In this document: piece by piece, positions 51,365 to 61,417 of the stretch
How the letters are laid out: every line of letters starts with the position of its first letter
Position numbering within the stretch: position 1 is the stretch's first letter
Assembly: GCA_964016415.1 (NCBI GenBank)
Contig: OZ024666.1
Location: forward strand, 2,337,310 to 2,401,309
Source: Erwinia sp.
GTDB taxonomy: Bacteria > Pseudomonadota > Gammaproteobacteria > Enterobacterales > Enterobacteriaceae
DNA length: 64,000 nt
Direction: 5' to 3'
Program-made: the position numbers and the translations under genes
The notes under the pieces: model-generated
Told to the model about the DNA's origin: nothing
Databases searched by the model: none
What the model saw: the letters and a program-made list of their open reading frames with translations, nothing else

Positions 51365-54028
51365 TTATGCCAGGCGTGGGTTAACTTTATCGGCATCAAT
51401 GTTGAATTTAGTGATTGCATCAGCCACCACACTTTTCTCGATTTCACCGCGTTTAGCCAGTTCACCCAGTGCGGCAACCACCACATAAGATGCATCCACT
51501 TCAAAATGATGACGCAGATTTTCACGACTGTCGGAACGACCGAAACCATCGGTTCCCAGCACGCGATAATCGCTGGCCGGAATAAATGTACGGATCTGTT
51601 CAGCAAACAGCTTCATGTAGTCAGTAGACGCGACAGCTGGTGCATCACTCAGCACCTGGGCAACATAAGGAACACGTAGTTCAGCAGTTGGGTGCAGCAT
51701 GTTCCAGCGTTCACAATCCTGACCATCACGTGCCAGCTCTGTGAAAGAGGTCACACTGTAGACGTCGGAACCGACACCATACTCTTTTGCCAGGATCTCT
51801 GCCGCTTCACGAACATGACGCAGAATAGAACCTGAGCCCAGCAACTGTACTTTACCTTTGCTACCTTCAAGTGTGTCGAGTTTATAGATACCCTTACGGA
51901 TACCCTCTTCAGCACCCTGCGGCATTGCCGGCATATGGTAGTTTTCATTCAGTGTGGTGATGTAATAGTAAATATTTTCTTGTGCTTCACCATACATACG
52001 CACCAAACCATAATGCATGATCACTGCCACTTCATACGCATAAGCAGGATCGTAAGAGATACAGTTTGGAATAGTCAGTGACTGAATATGGCTGTGACCA
52101 TCTTCGTGTTGTAACCCTTCACCATTCAGGGTGGTACGGCCTGATGTACCACCAATCAAGAAGCCACGCGCCTGTTGATCACCCGCCGCCCAACAGAGAT
52201 CGCCGATACGCTGAAAACCAAACATAGAATAGTAAATGTAGAATGGAATCATCGGCAGATTGTTAGTGCTATAAGACGTTGCCGCCGCCAGCCAGGATGC
52301 GCCAGCACCCAGCTCGTTGATCCCTTCCTGCAGAATCTGGCCTTTCTCATCTTCTTTGTAGTACGCCACTTGCTCACGATCTTGTGGTGTATACTGCTGA
52401 CCATTCGGGCTGTAGATACCAATCTGACGGAATAAACCTTCCATACCGAAAGTACGTGCTTCGTCCGCAATAATAGGAACCAGACGCTCTTTAATCGAAG
52501 GATTCTTCAGCATCACGTTCAGCGCACGCACAAACGCGATGGTAGTGGAGATCTCTTTATTTTGCTCTTCGAGTAATGAGCTGAAATCTTCCAGTGCAGG
52601 CAGCGCAAGTTTTTCACTGAACTCCGCCTGACGCGTTGGCAGGTATCCGCCCAACTTCTCACGCTGACCGTGCAGATAGTTGTACTCTTCTGAACCTTTC
52701 TCAAAGGTCACATAAGGCAGTTTTTCGATATCACCATCAGCAACAGGCACATTAAAACGATCGCGAATATAACGCACGCCGTCCATGTTCATTTTCTTCA
52801 CCTGGTGCGCGATATTTTTACCTTCTGCGGTTTCACCCATACCATACCCTTTAACGGTATGTGCGAGGATAAGTACCGGCTTACCTTTGGTATCCTGTGC
52901 TTTTTTCAGTGCAGCATAGACTTTCTTCGGATCATGACCACCGCGATTCAGTGCCCAGATCTCATCGTCAGTCATGTCTTTGACCAGCAACGCAGTTTCC
53001 GGGTATTTACCGAAGAAGTGTTCACGCACATAAGCGCCGTTGCGTGATTTGAAAGTCTGGTAATCACCATCCACTGTTTCGTTCATCAGTTGGATCAACT
53101 TACCACTGGTGTCTTTACGCAGTAACTCATCCCAGCGACTTCCCCAGATTACCTTGATCACTTCCCAGCCGGCACCTGAGAAGATACCTTCCAGTTCATT
53201 AATAATCTTACCATTACCGGTTACCGGGCCATCAAGACGCTGCAGGTTACAGTTGATGATGAACACCAGATTATCCAGTTTTTCACGAGTCGCGATGGTT
53301 ATCGCACCTTTAGACTCCGGCTCATCCATCTCACCATCACCAAGGAAAGCATAAACCGTCTGTTGCGCGGTATCTTTTAATCCACGATGTGAAAGATATT
53401 TCAGGAATTTAGCCTGATAAATCGCACCAATTGGTCCAAGCCCCATGGATACGGTAGGGAACTGCCAGAAGTCAGGCATCAGTTTAGGATGCGGGTAGGA
53501 GGATAACCCTTTACCATGTACTTCCTGACGGAAGTTATTCATCTGCTCTTCTGTCAGACGACCTTCCAGGAAAGCACGTGCATAGACACCCGGTGAAATG
53601 TGGCCCTGGAAATAGACCAAGTCACCGCCATCTTTGTCATTACGGGCCCGGAAGAAGTGGTTGAAACAGACTTCATACACTGTCGCCGCAGACTGGAATG
53701 AGGACATATGTCCACCCAATTCCAAATCTTTTTTAGAGGCCCGAAGCACTGTCATGATCGCATTCCAGCGGATTGCAGAGCGGATGCGACGTTCAAGCGA
53801 TTCATCACCTGGATAGGCAGGCTCATCTTCCACGGCAATGCTATTGATGTAGTTGCCTGCACCCGCGGATGCAGCTACTTTCACACCGCCTTTACGGGCC
53901 TCATTCATAACCTGATCAATCAGGAACTGCGCGCGCTCAACACCTTCTTCACGGATGACCGATTCGATCGCCTGTAGCCAGTCGCGAGTTTCGATCGGAT
54001 CCACGTCATTGGGTAAACGTTCTGACAT
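51365..54028 (-). CDS. aceE: Pyruvate dehydrogenase E1 component
   Basis: The 887-residue thiamine-diphosphate enzyme that decarboxylates pyruvate. The ThDP motif GDGEMDEPES...NCNLQ, GHISPGVYARAFLEGRL, HGKGLSSYPHP and GGTSGRTTLNGEGLQHEDGHSH (split here) match the homodimeric bacterial E1. It starts at ATG 54028 and lies 12 bases before aceF. Under PdhR control by context. Intact. Confidence 0.97.
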   Translation of the reverse strand: MSERLPNDVDPIETRDWLQAIESVIREEGVERAQFLIDQVMNEARKGGVKVAASAGAGNYINSIAVEDEPAYPGDESLERRIRSAIRWNAIMTVLRASKKDLELGGHMSSFQSAATVYEVCFNHFFRARNDKDGGDLVYFQGHISPGVYARAFLEGRLTEEQMNNFRQEVHGKGLSSYPHPKLMPDFWQFPTVSMGLGPIGAIYQAKFLKYLSHRGLKDTAQQTVYAFLGDGEMDEPESKGAITIATREKLDNLVFIINCNLQRLDGPVTGNGKIINELEGIFSGAGWEVIKVIWGSRWDELLRKDTSGKLIQLMNETVDGDYQTFKSRNGAYVREHFFGKYPETALLVKDMTDDEIWALNRGGHDPKKVYAALKKAQDTKGKPVLILAHTVKGYGMGETAEGKNIAHQVKKMNMDGVRYIRDRFNVPVADGDIEKLPYVTFEKGSEEYNYLHGQREKLGGYLPTRQAEFSEKLALPALEDFSSLLEEQNKEISTTIAFVRALNVMLKNPSIKERLVPIIADEARTFGMEGLFRQIGIYSPNGQQYTPQDREQVAYYKEDEKGQILQEGINELGAGASWLAAATSYSTNNLPMIPFYIYYSMFGFQRIGDLCWAAGDQQARGFLIGGTSGRTTLNGEGLQHEDGHSHIQSLTIPNCISYDPAYAYEVAVIMHYGLVRMYGEAQENIYYYITTLNENYHMPAMPQGAEEGIRKGIYKLDTLEGSKGKVQLLGSGSILRHVREAAEILAKEYGVGSDVYSVTSFTELARDGQDCERWNMLHPTAELRVPYVAQVLSDAPAVASTDYMKLFAEQIRTFIPASDYRVLGTDGFGRSDSRENLRHHFEVDASYVVVAALGELAKRGEIEKSVVADAITKFNIDADKVNPRLA

Positions 54029-54251
54029 GGGGGTATTCCTTATCTGTGTCTCTTACATTGAATTATCAGGAGCTGCTTTCCGCACCTGGCTTTTTACCAG
54101 TTTCAGTATAGACAACTCCCGCGTTTTCCCCCCATCCATCACATCAAAGAGGCACAGTTTGCGACTACCTTTTAACCATCTGCCGATAGTCAAATAACGA
54201 TAACCCACAATTGGCCCGGATGCCTGAAATGAAGGGCGAGTCAGTGCGTAA

Positions 54252-55022
54252 CTAACGCGTTATTCCTTGTTGCTGGATACGCCGTAACGAGCGCGCCCTG
54301 CGGCTCTGTTCACGGCTGATATTCAGCAATATTTCCTCGATAAACGCCAGGTGACAATGCGATGCTTCACGAGCCTTCTCAGGTTCGCGATCCATTATCG
54401 CCTCGAACACACTGACGCGGTGACCGCTCACTTTTGCCAGCATTTCCCGGCGCGAGTAGAGCAATTCGAAATTCTGTTGGACATTCTGTTTCAGCATCGG
54501 TCCCATACAACGTAACAAATGAAGCAGCACCACATTGTGCGCCGCTTCTGTTACCGCGATTTGATACTGCAACACTGCATCCGCTTCTGCATCCAGATTG
54601 CCTTCATCCTGCGCGGATTGGATCTGTACGTGACAGAATCGGATGCGCTCTAAATCCTCATCAGTCCCCCGAAGTGCCGCATAATAAGCCGCAATACCTT
54701 CGAGTGCATGACGAGTTTCCAGCAGATCAAACTGCGATTCAGGATGATTGTCCAGCAATCCTATCAGGGGGTCGCTCAGGCTCTGCCAGAGATCGGATTG
54801 AACGAAAGTGCCTCCCCCCTGATGACGTAACAGCAAGCCTTTCGCTTCCAGCCGCTGAATGGCTTCGCGCAAACAGGGACGTGATACTTCAAATTGTTTA
54901 GCCAGCTCACGCTCGGGAGGCAATTTTTCACCAGGACGTAGTGTACCTTCCATGATCAGGGTTTCCAGTTGCTGCTCAATTGCTTCAGACAACCTTGGCT
55001 GACGGATTTTACTGTAGGCCAT
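54252..55022 (-). CDS. pdhR: Pyruvate-responsive repressor PdhR
   Basis: A 256-residue GntR/FadR-family regulator. The winged-helix DNA-binding domain includes [28 protein letters not shown] (recognition helix), and the C-terminal FCD domain has [19 protein letters not shown] and the His-rich ligand site ([24 protein letters not shown]). Pyruvate is the known effector. Heads pdhR-aceEF-lpdA with an operator just upstream. The 229-bp gap to aceE probably has an additional promoter. Confidence 0.95.
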   Translation of the reverse strand: MAYSKIRQPRLSEAIEQQLETLIMEGTLRPGEKLPPERELAKQFEVSRPCLREAIQRLEAKGLLLRHQGGGTFVQSDLWQSLSDPLIGLLDNHPESQFDLLETRHALEGIAAYYAALRGTDEDLERIRFCHVQIQSAQDEGNLDAEADAVLQYQIAVTEAAHNVVLLHLLRCMGPMLKQNVQQNFELLYSRREMLAKVSGHRVSVFEAIMDREPEKAREASHCHLAFIEEILLNISREQSRRARSLRRIQQQGITR

Positions 55023-55048
55023 CGTCCCTTCTTTTGCTCTTCAGGCGT

Positions 55049-55065
55049 AATTGGTCATACCAATT
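55049..55065. promoter_or_regulatory. PdhR operator
   Basis: AATTGGT-CAT-ACCAATT is a perfect 7+3+7 palindrome equal to the PdhR consensus (ATTGGTnnnACCAAT), 27 bp upstream of the pdhR start. Autoregulation of the operon is expected. Confidence 0.88.
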
Positions 55066-55381
55066 GAAAAAAGATTGCTGGTAAACTAACAAACTATTCT
55101 CCTGATGTCCATATGGACAACTTGTCCTGGTGCTTTTCTTCCCCGACAACCTTTCCTTTATTGATCTTTCTCCATAACCAACAAATGAAATTATGCTAAT
55201 CGGCGTCTGGAAAGAGAAAGCAAGTGCATTGTGATTCACTTATCACTATTCTGATGCCAGGGACAGCCTGACCCCGCGATTTGATCCCATGCAGAATGTA
55301 ACGTTTTTATTCCATATCTGGCATGAGAAAATGACAGGCAGCGTTACCAGATAAAAATAACGATAGACAGACGAGGGTTTT
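55066..55381. other. pdhR-aroP intergenic region
   Basis: No gene. It holds the aroP promoter and the upstream promoter elements of pdhR. A weak TyrR-like site TGTAAC-N6-ATTCCA lies at 55297-55314, about 70 bp before aroP; it keeps only the key G and C plus part of the arms. TyrR control of aroP is known in E. coli, but this site is a poor match. Confidence 0.35.
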
Positions 55382-56746
55382 ATGGAACAACAAAAAGGCG
55401 AATCGCTGAAGCGCGGATTAAAAAATCGCCATATCCAGCTCATTGCACTCGGCGGTGCTGTGGGTACCGGCCTGTTTCTGGGGATTGCCGATACTATTCG
55501 TATGGCTGGCCCCTCAGTGCTGTTGGGATATGCAATTGGCGGGTTTATCGCCTTTATGATCATGCGTCAGTTAGGTGAAATGGTGGTAGAAGAACCGGTC
55601 GCCGGATCTTTCAGTCACTTTGCCTACAAATATTGGGGAAACTTTGCTGGCTTCGCCTCGGGCTGGAACTACTGGATCCTCTATGTCCTGGTGGCGATGG
55701 CCGAACTCACCGCCGTCGGAAAATATATTCAGTACTGGAATCCTGAGATCCCTACCTGGGTTTCAGCCGCGGTGTTTTTCCTGGTCATTAACGCCATTAA
55801 CCTGACGAATGTCAAAGTGTACGGTGAAATGGAGTTTTGGTTTGCCATCATCAAAGTCGTCGCAGTGATGGGGATGATTCTCTTCGGCGGCTGGCTCCTG
55901 TTCAGCGGCAATGGCGGTTCTGAAGCCACTGTCACTAATTTATGGGACAAAGGTGGCTTCTTCCCTCATGGCATAACAGGGCTGGTAATGGCAATGGCTG
56001 TCATTATGTTCTCATTTGGGGGACTGGAACTGGTCGGCATTACTGCTGCGGAAGCGGATGACCCACAAAAAAGTATTCCCAAAGCCACGAATCAGGTGTT
56101 GTACCGCATCCTTATTTTCTATATCGGGTTCCTGACAATTCTTCTGTCACTCTATCCGTGGACTAACGTGATTACTGGTACCAGTCCGTTTGTGATGATT
56201 TTTCATGATCTGGGTGATGCTTTAGTCGCAAACGTACTTAACGTGGTGATTCTGACTGCGGCATTATCGGTCTATAACAGCTGTGTTTATTGTAATAGCC
56301 GTATGCTGTTTGGCCTCGCCCAGCAAGGAAACGCCCCTAAAGCGCTCATGAACGTTGACAACCGTGGCGTTCCGGTGACAGCAATTCTGGTTTCCGCCTG
56401 CGCAACTGCACTTTGCGTGCTGATTAACTATCTGATGCCCGGCGAAGCGTTTGGTCTGCTAATGTCTCTGGTGGTTTCCGCACTGGTAATCAACTGGGCG
56501 ATGATCAGTATAGCGCACCTTAAATTCCGTCAGAAAAAAGAACAACAAGGGGTTTCTACCCGCTTCAAAGCACTGTTCTACCCTCTGGGTAACTGGATCT
56601 GTCTGGCCTTTCTCGCTGGTATTCTGGTTATCATGGCTATGACCCCAGGTATGGCGATTTCTGTCTGGCTTATTCCTGTCTGGTTGCTTATCCTGGCAGC
56701 AGGGTTCCTGATAAAAAACAAACTAGCCAATAAGCCTGCCAGGTAA
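55382..56746 (+). CDS. aroP: Aromatic amino acid permease AroP
   Basis: A 454-residue proton symporter of the APC family for Phe, Tyr and Trp, with twelve expected membrane helices. GLKNRHIQLIALGGAVGTGLFLG, GEMVVEEPVAGSFSHFAY and FSFGGLELVGITAAEADDP are family-typical. Related permeases (PheP) differ; gene order beside pdhR supports AroP. Monocistronic and divergent from pdhR. Confidence 0.94.
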   Translation: MEQQKGESLKRGLKNRHIQLIALGGAVGTGLFLGIADTIRMAGPSVLLGYAIGGFIAFMIMRQLGEMVVEEPVAGSFSHFAYKYWGNFAGFASGWNYWILYVLVAMAELTAVGKYIQYWNPEIPTWVSAAVFFLVINAINLTNVKVYGEMEFWFAIIKVVAVMGMILFGGWLLFSGNGGSEATVTNLWDKGGFFPHGITGLVMAMAVIMFSFGGLELVGITAAEADDPQKSIPKATNQVLYRILIFYIGFLTILLSLYPWTNVITGTSPFVMIFHDLGDALVANVLNVVILTAALSVYNSCVYCNSRMLFGLAQQGNAPKALMNVDNRGVPVTAILVSACATALCVLINYLMPGEAFGLLMSLVVSALVINWAMISIAHLKFRQKKEQQGVSTRFKALFYPLGNWICLAFLAGILVIMAMTPGMAISVWLIPVWLLILAAGFLIKNKLANKPAR

Positions 56747-56779
56747 GCAGGATGCTTGTTGAGCGCCATTCATCATAAC

Positions 56780-56819
56780 ACTATCCCGGAATACTCTGAC
56801 TGACATATTCCGGGATAGT
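56780..56819 (+). terminator. Hairpin after aroP
   Basis: ACTATCCCGGAATA / TATTCCGGGATAGT, a perfect 14-bp stem with a 12-base loop, 33 bases after the aroP stop. It lacks a T run. Confidence 0.65.
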
Positions 56820-57001
56820 CAGATTCATCCCATGACCTCTCACACAACCTCCCTGCACCTGCCGGATTATCTCTAAGCGTTAACCGACTCACACTTTCAG
56901 CCAGGCAGCGGTTTTATCCATTTCTGTGGCATTTCAACCCCACGCATAACGCCCGTTCATGATTGATAATGCAATCCACTGTCCCGACTGGAGAACTATC
57001 A

Positions 57002-58405
57002 ATGACCAGCATGAAGCTTTCACTCAAAGAGAAAATTGGGTACGGAATGGGCGATGCGGGCTGTAATATGATCAACGGCGCAATCATGCTCTTTCTCAGT
57101 TATTTCTACACGGATATTTTTGGGCTGACGCCTGCACTGGTTGGCATCCTGATTCTCTCAGTACGGGTGGTCGATGCGGTGACAGATCCGATTATGGGTG
57201 CCATTGCCGACCGCACCCGCAGCCGATGGGGGCGATTCCGTCCCTGGTTGTTATGGATTTGCGTCCCTTATGTGGTATTCAGTGTTTTGATGTTTACCAC
57301 GCCTGACTGGAGCTACAACAGTAAAGTCATCTATGCCTTCGCCACCTATTTCCTGATGTCACTCACCTATACGGCAATCAATATCCCTTATTGTTCATTG
57401 GGTGGCGTGATTACTAACGATTCCAAAGAGCGAGTTTCCTGTCAGTCATGGCGCTTTATCATGGTGGGTGTTGCCACTCTGCTGCTCTCTCTGACACTGC
57501 TTCCTATGGTTGACTGGTTTGGCGGCGACAACAAGGCTCGCGGCTATCAGATTGCTATGTCCGTGCTGGCGGTCATTGGTCTGCTGATGTTTTTATTCTG
57601 CTTTGCAACGGTCAGAGAACGCATACAACCTGTTGCGCCTGTGAAAGCTGACTTAAAAGCAGACTTACGTGACGTGTGGAAAAATGATCAGTGGGTACGC
57701 ATCCTGATTCTTACTTTCTTTAATGTCTGTCCCGGATTTATCCGCATGGCAGCCACGATGTACTATGTCATCTGGGTGATGGGCCAGTCTACAAAGTTTG
57801 CAACGTTGTTTATCAGCCTTGGTGTGGTGGGCATGATGATTGGGAGCTCACTGGCAAAAGTACTCACTGACCGTTGGTGCAAACTAAAAGTCTTCTTCTG
57901 GACAAATATCATTCTGGCGCTCTTTTCCTGTGGTTTCTGGCTGATAGATGCGAAGGCAACGTTATTGGTAGTTTGCCTGTATTTTTTTCTCAATGTGTTA
58001 CATCAAATTCCTTCGCCTTTACACTGGTCTTTAATGGCCGATGTTGATGATTATGGTGAGTGGAAGACAGGTAAACGAAGCACAGGGATTAGCTTCTCAG
58101 GCAACCTTTTTTTCCTCAAGGTCGGTCTGGCAGTAGCAGGGGCTATGGTCGGATTTTTACTCTCATGGTACGGTTACGATGCTAACGCCAGCGCACAGAG
58201 CACCACCGCTATCAACGGTATTATTCTGCTCTTCACTGTGATTCCAGGAGTGGGTTATTTGATAACAGCAGGGGTTGTCAGGCTGCTGAAAGTAGACAGA
58301 GAAACAATGAAAATCGTGCAGGCGGATCTTGAAAAACGCCGGCGGCAATATCGTGAAAATTCATCAGACAAAAAACACAATGCTCCGCAGGGAGGTGCAG
58401 CATGA
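57002..58405 (+). CDS. GPH-family sugar:cation symporter
   Basis: A 467-residue glycoside-pentoside-hexuronide transporter, twelve expected helices. Hallmarks are KEKIGYGMGDAGCNM, the RVVDAVTDPIMGAIADRTRSRWGRFRPWL segment (split here) and DVDDYGEWKTGKRSTGISFS. ATG 57002 has GGAG 8 bases upstream. Its stop overlaps the start of a GH43 gene by 4 bases, the usual pairing of xyloside or arabinoside transporter with glycosidase (compare E. coli yagG-yagH). Likely substrate: xylo- or arabino-oligosaccharides, inferred from the neighbour. Confidence 0.88.
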   Translation: MTSMKLSLKEKIGYGMGDAGCNMINGAIMLFLSYFYTDIFGLTPALVGILILSVRVVDAVTDPIMGAIADRTRSRWGRFRPWLLWICVPYVVFSVLMFTTPDWSYNSKVIYAFATYFLMSLTYTAINIPYCSLGGVITNDSKERVSCQSWRFIMVGVATLLLSLTLLPMVDWFGGDNKARGYQIAMSVLAVIGLLMFLFCFATVRERIQPVAPVKADLKADLRDVWKNDQWVRILILTFFNVCPGFIRMAATMYYVIWVMGQSTKFATLFISLGVVGMMIGSSLAKVLTDRWCKLKVFFWTNIILALFSCGFWLIDAKATLLVVCLYFFLNVLHQIPSPLHWSLMADVDDYGEWKTGKRSTGISFSGNLFFLKVGLAVAGAMVGFLLSWYGYDANASAQSTTAINGIILLFTVIPGVGYLITAGVVRLLKVDRETMKIVQADLEKRRRQYRENSSDKKHNAPQGGAA

Positions 58406-59349
58406 ATTCACTATGGCCTAATCCATTTATCACTCAACGCGCGGATCCTTTCATTTTACGTCACGGAGAACATTACTATTTCATCGCCTCCGTCCCGCAA
58501 TATGATCTCATTGAACTCCGCCGTGCGACTACCTTATCTGGCCTTATCACTGCCCCTGCGGTCAGCGTCTGGCACAAACATCCGCAAGGGCCAATGAGTC
58601 AGTTGATCTGGGCACCTGAGCTGCATCGCATTAATGAGCTTTGAGTCATCTACTTTGCCGCCGCCCCCACCACTGAAATTAAAGAGGGTATTTTTCAACA
58701 CCGTATGTTTGCCATTACCTGCGCAGATGAAGACCCTCTGACCGGGGTCTGGTATGAACAAGGGCGAATACAAGTACCGATCGACAGTTTCAGCCTTGAT
58801 GCTACCCACTTTGTTCATCAGGGAAAAAACTGGTATTTGTGGGCGCAGAAAGATCCGGCTATTACCGGAAACTCAAATCTCTATCTCGCTGAATTAGCCA
58901 ATCCCTGGACCATTAAAGGGCAACCGGTAATGTTATCGAGACCTGAATTTGACTGGGAATGTCGCGGTTTCAGTGTCAATGAAGGCCCGGCCGTCATTGG
59001 CCATCATAATAAGCTTTTTATCACCTATTCAGCCAGTGCCACCGATGAAAACTACTGTATGGGATTATTGTGGATTGACAGTAAAGATGACCCGATGTGT
59101 GCAGCCAACTGGCATAAATCATCAGAACCGGTCTTTACAACTTGCGCTGAACACCAACAATATGGCCCCGGGCATAATAGCTTCACCACCAGTGAACTCG
59201 GGGAAGATATTCTGGTTTATCATGCAAGAAATTATACTGAAATTGAAGGCGACCCGTTATACGACCCCAATCGCCATACACGGTTGAAAGCGTTCAGCTG
59301 GCAGGAAGGGATGCCAGATTTCGGCCGCCCTCCTGCAGACTCTGTTTAG
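58402..59349 (+). pseudogene. GH43-family glycosidase, nonsense-disrupted
   Basis: A glycoside hydrolase family 43 gene (arabinofuranosidase/xylosidase-type) of 315 codons. The catalytic acids are visible: Asp in RADPFI (general base), Asp in SLDATHF and Glu in VNEGPAV (general acid). A TGA at 58642-58644 interrupts APELHRINEL-x-VIYFAAAP, where relatives have Trp, so TGG-to-TGA is probable. Only 80 residues would be made, without the two later acids. The frame after the stop is intact, which suggests a recent event. It ends overlapping ampE by 4 bases in convergent orientation. Confidence 0.88.
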
Positions 59350-60203
59350 ACCAGCGTGCCGTAGATGGTTAATAGTGCGACGATAACCACCAGAACCATG
59401 GAGACTTTTTTTGCCAGCGCAACCGCAATCCGCGGTGTTTCAACACTGTCTGTATGCGGTTCGCGTGACAATGAGTATTGGGCCAGTGTGGTTAACACCT
59501 GATACCCCGACGTGCGCCAGTTAGCTAAGCTATCAAACCAGGCTGGCAATGCTTTTTCGCCGTGTCCGAGTAACGCATAAGCCAGTCCCACCAGCCTGAC
59601 AGGTAACCAGTCTATCCAGTGTAACAGCAGATCAATGCCTGAATTCGCTCTCACCTGAGGGGTATAATGGCGTGCCAGCCAGCTTTGCCACGCGCGCAGA
59701 ACCGCATAACCGACCAACAGCACTGGCCCCAGGCTCCCGCCCACCACAAACCAAAACAAAGGTGCCAGGTAGAAACGGTAGTTGATCCACAATAATGCAT
59801 TTTGCAAATCAATCAGCGAAAAATGCTTGGCATTATCCTCAGCGAGACGATGAATCAGAGTCAGCTCTTCAGCCATTGTCTGGCTGGCGTCAGCATCCTG
59901 TAAACTGGCGGCTTTAAGAAAAGCATGATAATGCAAACGCATGCTTCCTGCGCCAACACATAATAAACCAAGGGCAATCCAAAACAGCAACTGTACTGCA
60001 CCAAATAACCAGCCATGTAACAAAAACAGCATCAGCGCCACAATGGCCATGCTGACCATGACCAGCAGTAAAGTCGATAACCATGAGATTCGCTGGCAAC
60101 GGCGAAATAGCGGAATAAGGTAGTGCTCCAGTTGCCAGTGCTCACCTAATTTAAATAAACGTTCCCAACCCAGAACCAGAAGTAAAGTGAATAAGGTCAT
60201 CAC
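59346..60203 (-). CDS. ampE: AmpE inner-membrane protein
   Basis: A 285-residue membrane protein with four hydrophobic segments (near 45-70, 70-95, 145-165, 265-285), starting [29 protein letters not shown] (split). Its role with AmpD in beta-lactamase signalling is not well defined; it has been called a sensory transducer. Overlaps the ampD end by 4 bases, so it is cotranscribed with ampD. Confidence 0.92.
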   Translation of the reverse strand: MMTLFTLLLVLGWERLFKLGEHWQLEHYLIPLFRRCQRISWLSTLLLVMVSMAIVALMLFLLHGWLFGAVQLLFWIALGLLCVGAGSMRLHYHAFLKAASLQDADASQTMAEELTLIHRLAEDNAKHFSLIDLQNALLWINYRFYLAPLFWFVVGGSLGPVLLVGYAVLRAWQSWLARHYTPQVRANSGIDLLLHWIDWLPVRLVGLAYALLGHGEKALPAWFDSLANWRTSGYQVLTTLAQYSLSREPHTDSVETPRIAVALAKKVSMVLVVIVALLTIYGTLV

Positions 60204-60775
60204 GAAGACTCCTCATCAGAGAGCAGAGAACTTGCCTCTGCTAATGTCGTAAGATAGCGTATCCAATCGAAGGAATGCCCTGGATCACTTTTCCTTCCCG
60301 GTGCAATATCGCTGTGTCCCACGATATGACTGGCCATCTCCGGATACACCGTAAATAAAGCCTGACTGACCCTGACCAACGCCTGATATTGCGCGGTAGT
60401 GTATGGACAGGTATCCGTGCCTTCCAGCTCAATACCTACTGAAAAATCATTGCAGTCACTTTGCCCGTGATAACACGAAATACCCGCATGCCACGCTCGC
60501 TGATGAAAAGGTACGTACTGTACGATTTCGCCATCACGACGAATCAGACAATGGGCTGAGACACGCAGCCCGGCAATCGAGGAAAAAAAAGGGTGAGCAG
60601 CTGCATCCAGCGTACCAGTGAACAATGCATCAATCCACGGGCCGCCAAAGCAACCTGGAGGTAAACTGATATTATGAATCACCAGAAGCGAGGGAACTGA
60701 TTCCGGAGGCCTGTCATTATAATGTGGTGAGGCTACCCGCCTGACACCTGTTAACCATCCTGCCTTCAGTTGCAT
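60200..60775 (-). CDS. ampD: 1,6-anhydro-N-acetylmuramyl-L-alanine amidase AmpD
   Basis: A 191-residue cytoplasmic zinc amidase of muropeptide recycling; its loss derepresses AmpC where ampR is present. Zinc ligands His in [11 protein letters not shown], His in [10 protein letters not shown] and Asp in [11 protein letters not shown] are present, with [15 protein letters not shown] and [19 protein letters not shown]. Starts at ATG 60775 and is translationally coupled to ampE. Confidence 0.95.
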   Translation of the reverse strand: MQLKAGWLTGVRRVASPHYNDRPPESVPSLLVIHNISLPPGCFGGPWIDALFTGTLDAAAHPFFSSIAGLRVSAHCLIRRDGEIVQYVPFHQRAWHAGISCYHGQSDCNDFSVGIELEGTDTCPYTTAQYQALVRVSQALFTVYPEMASHIVGHSDIAPGRKSDPGHSFDWIRYLTTLAEASSLLSDEESS

Positions 60776-60861
60776 TTTTTCTCCTGAAACCGCACCTACA
60801 CCACTTTACGTTGTCAGCATCAACTGCTGATATCTGAAATGGTTCTGGGCGTGAACCAGCG

Positions 60862-61179
60862 CTAATCTGTACTTTCCGCCGCCCAATGGTTCATCTCCTG
60901 AGCGATGAACCAGTTAACCAAATCCCGGTAAACCGTCTCAATGAGATCAGCGCCCAATCCCTGTTGTTCTGCCCATTCTCTGCGTTGTAATAGCATGCTT
61001 TCAAAACGCCCGGCAGCCTGGACCTCTGTCGCATTTTTTTTGAATTTTGCCGCCGCTTTCACATACGTAAAACGTTCACCGAGCAGACGAATGACTGACT
61101 GATCAAGTTGATCGATACACTCTCTTATTTCTGTCATGTCTCTGCACTCACTGGCACCTTTTTTTGGCATAGATGGCAT
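60862..61179 (-). CDS. Chorismate mutase II / isochorismate-pyruvate lyase-like protein
   Basis: A 105-residue AroQ-fold helical protein. TEIRECIDQLDQSVIRLLGERFTYVKAAAKFK, FESMLLQRREWAEQQGLG and DLVNWFIAQEMNHW resemble PchB, which cleaves isochorismate to salicylate and has weak mutase activity. Basic active-site residues (Arg in IRECID, Arg in GERFTYVKAAAKFK, Lys in the same helix, Arg in GRFESML) are in place. I chose ATG 61179 for its perfect AGGAGGT; the frame extends to 61212. No isochorismate synthase or salicylate-using gene is in the window, so it is an orphan. It is not at this position in E. coli. Confidence 0.78.
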   Translation of the reverse strand: MPSMPKKGASECRDMTEIRECIDQLDQSVIRLLGERFTYVKAAAKFKKNATEVQAAGRFESMLLQRREWAEQQGLGADLIETVYRDLVNWFIAQEMNHWAAESTD

Positions 61180-61417
61180 CTTACCTCCTGCTGTATCGAA
61201 CTCTCGGGACATTTTTCATGCAATCAGGCCTCAGAGGTCAGTTAAAAACATCAGTTATTAACGCACGGTAAATCACATTACACAAGCTACTACAGCTGAT
61301 GCAGGATCTTTGAGCATCGTATCAACCCGAGTTCATCATGATCAGGTGTGACTGGCAAGTCAGCAGTAAACCGACTAGCCTTGTTCAATATCAGCCTGTT
61401 TCCTGCGGAGACGAATA

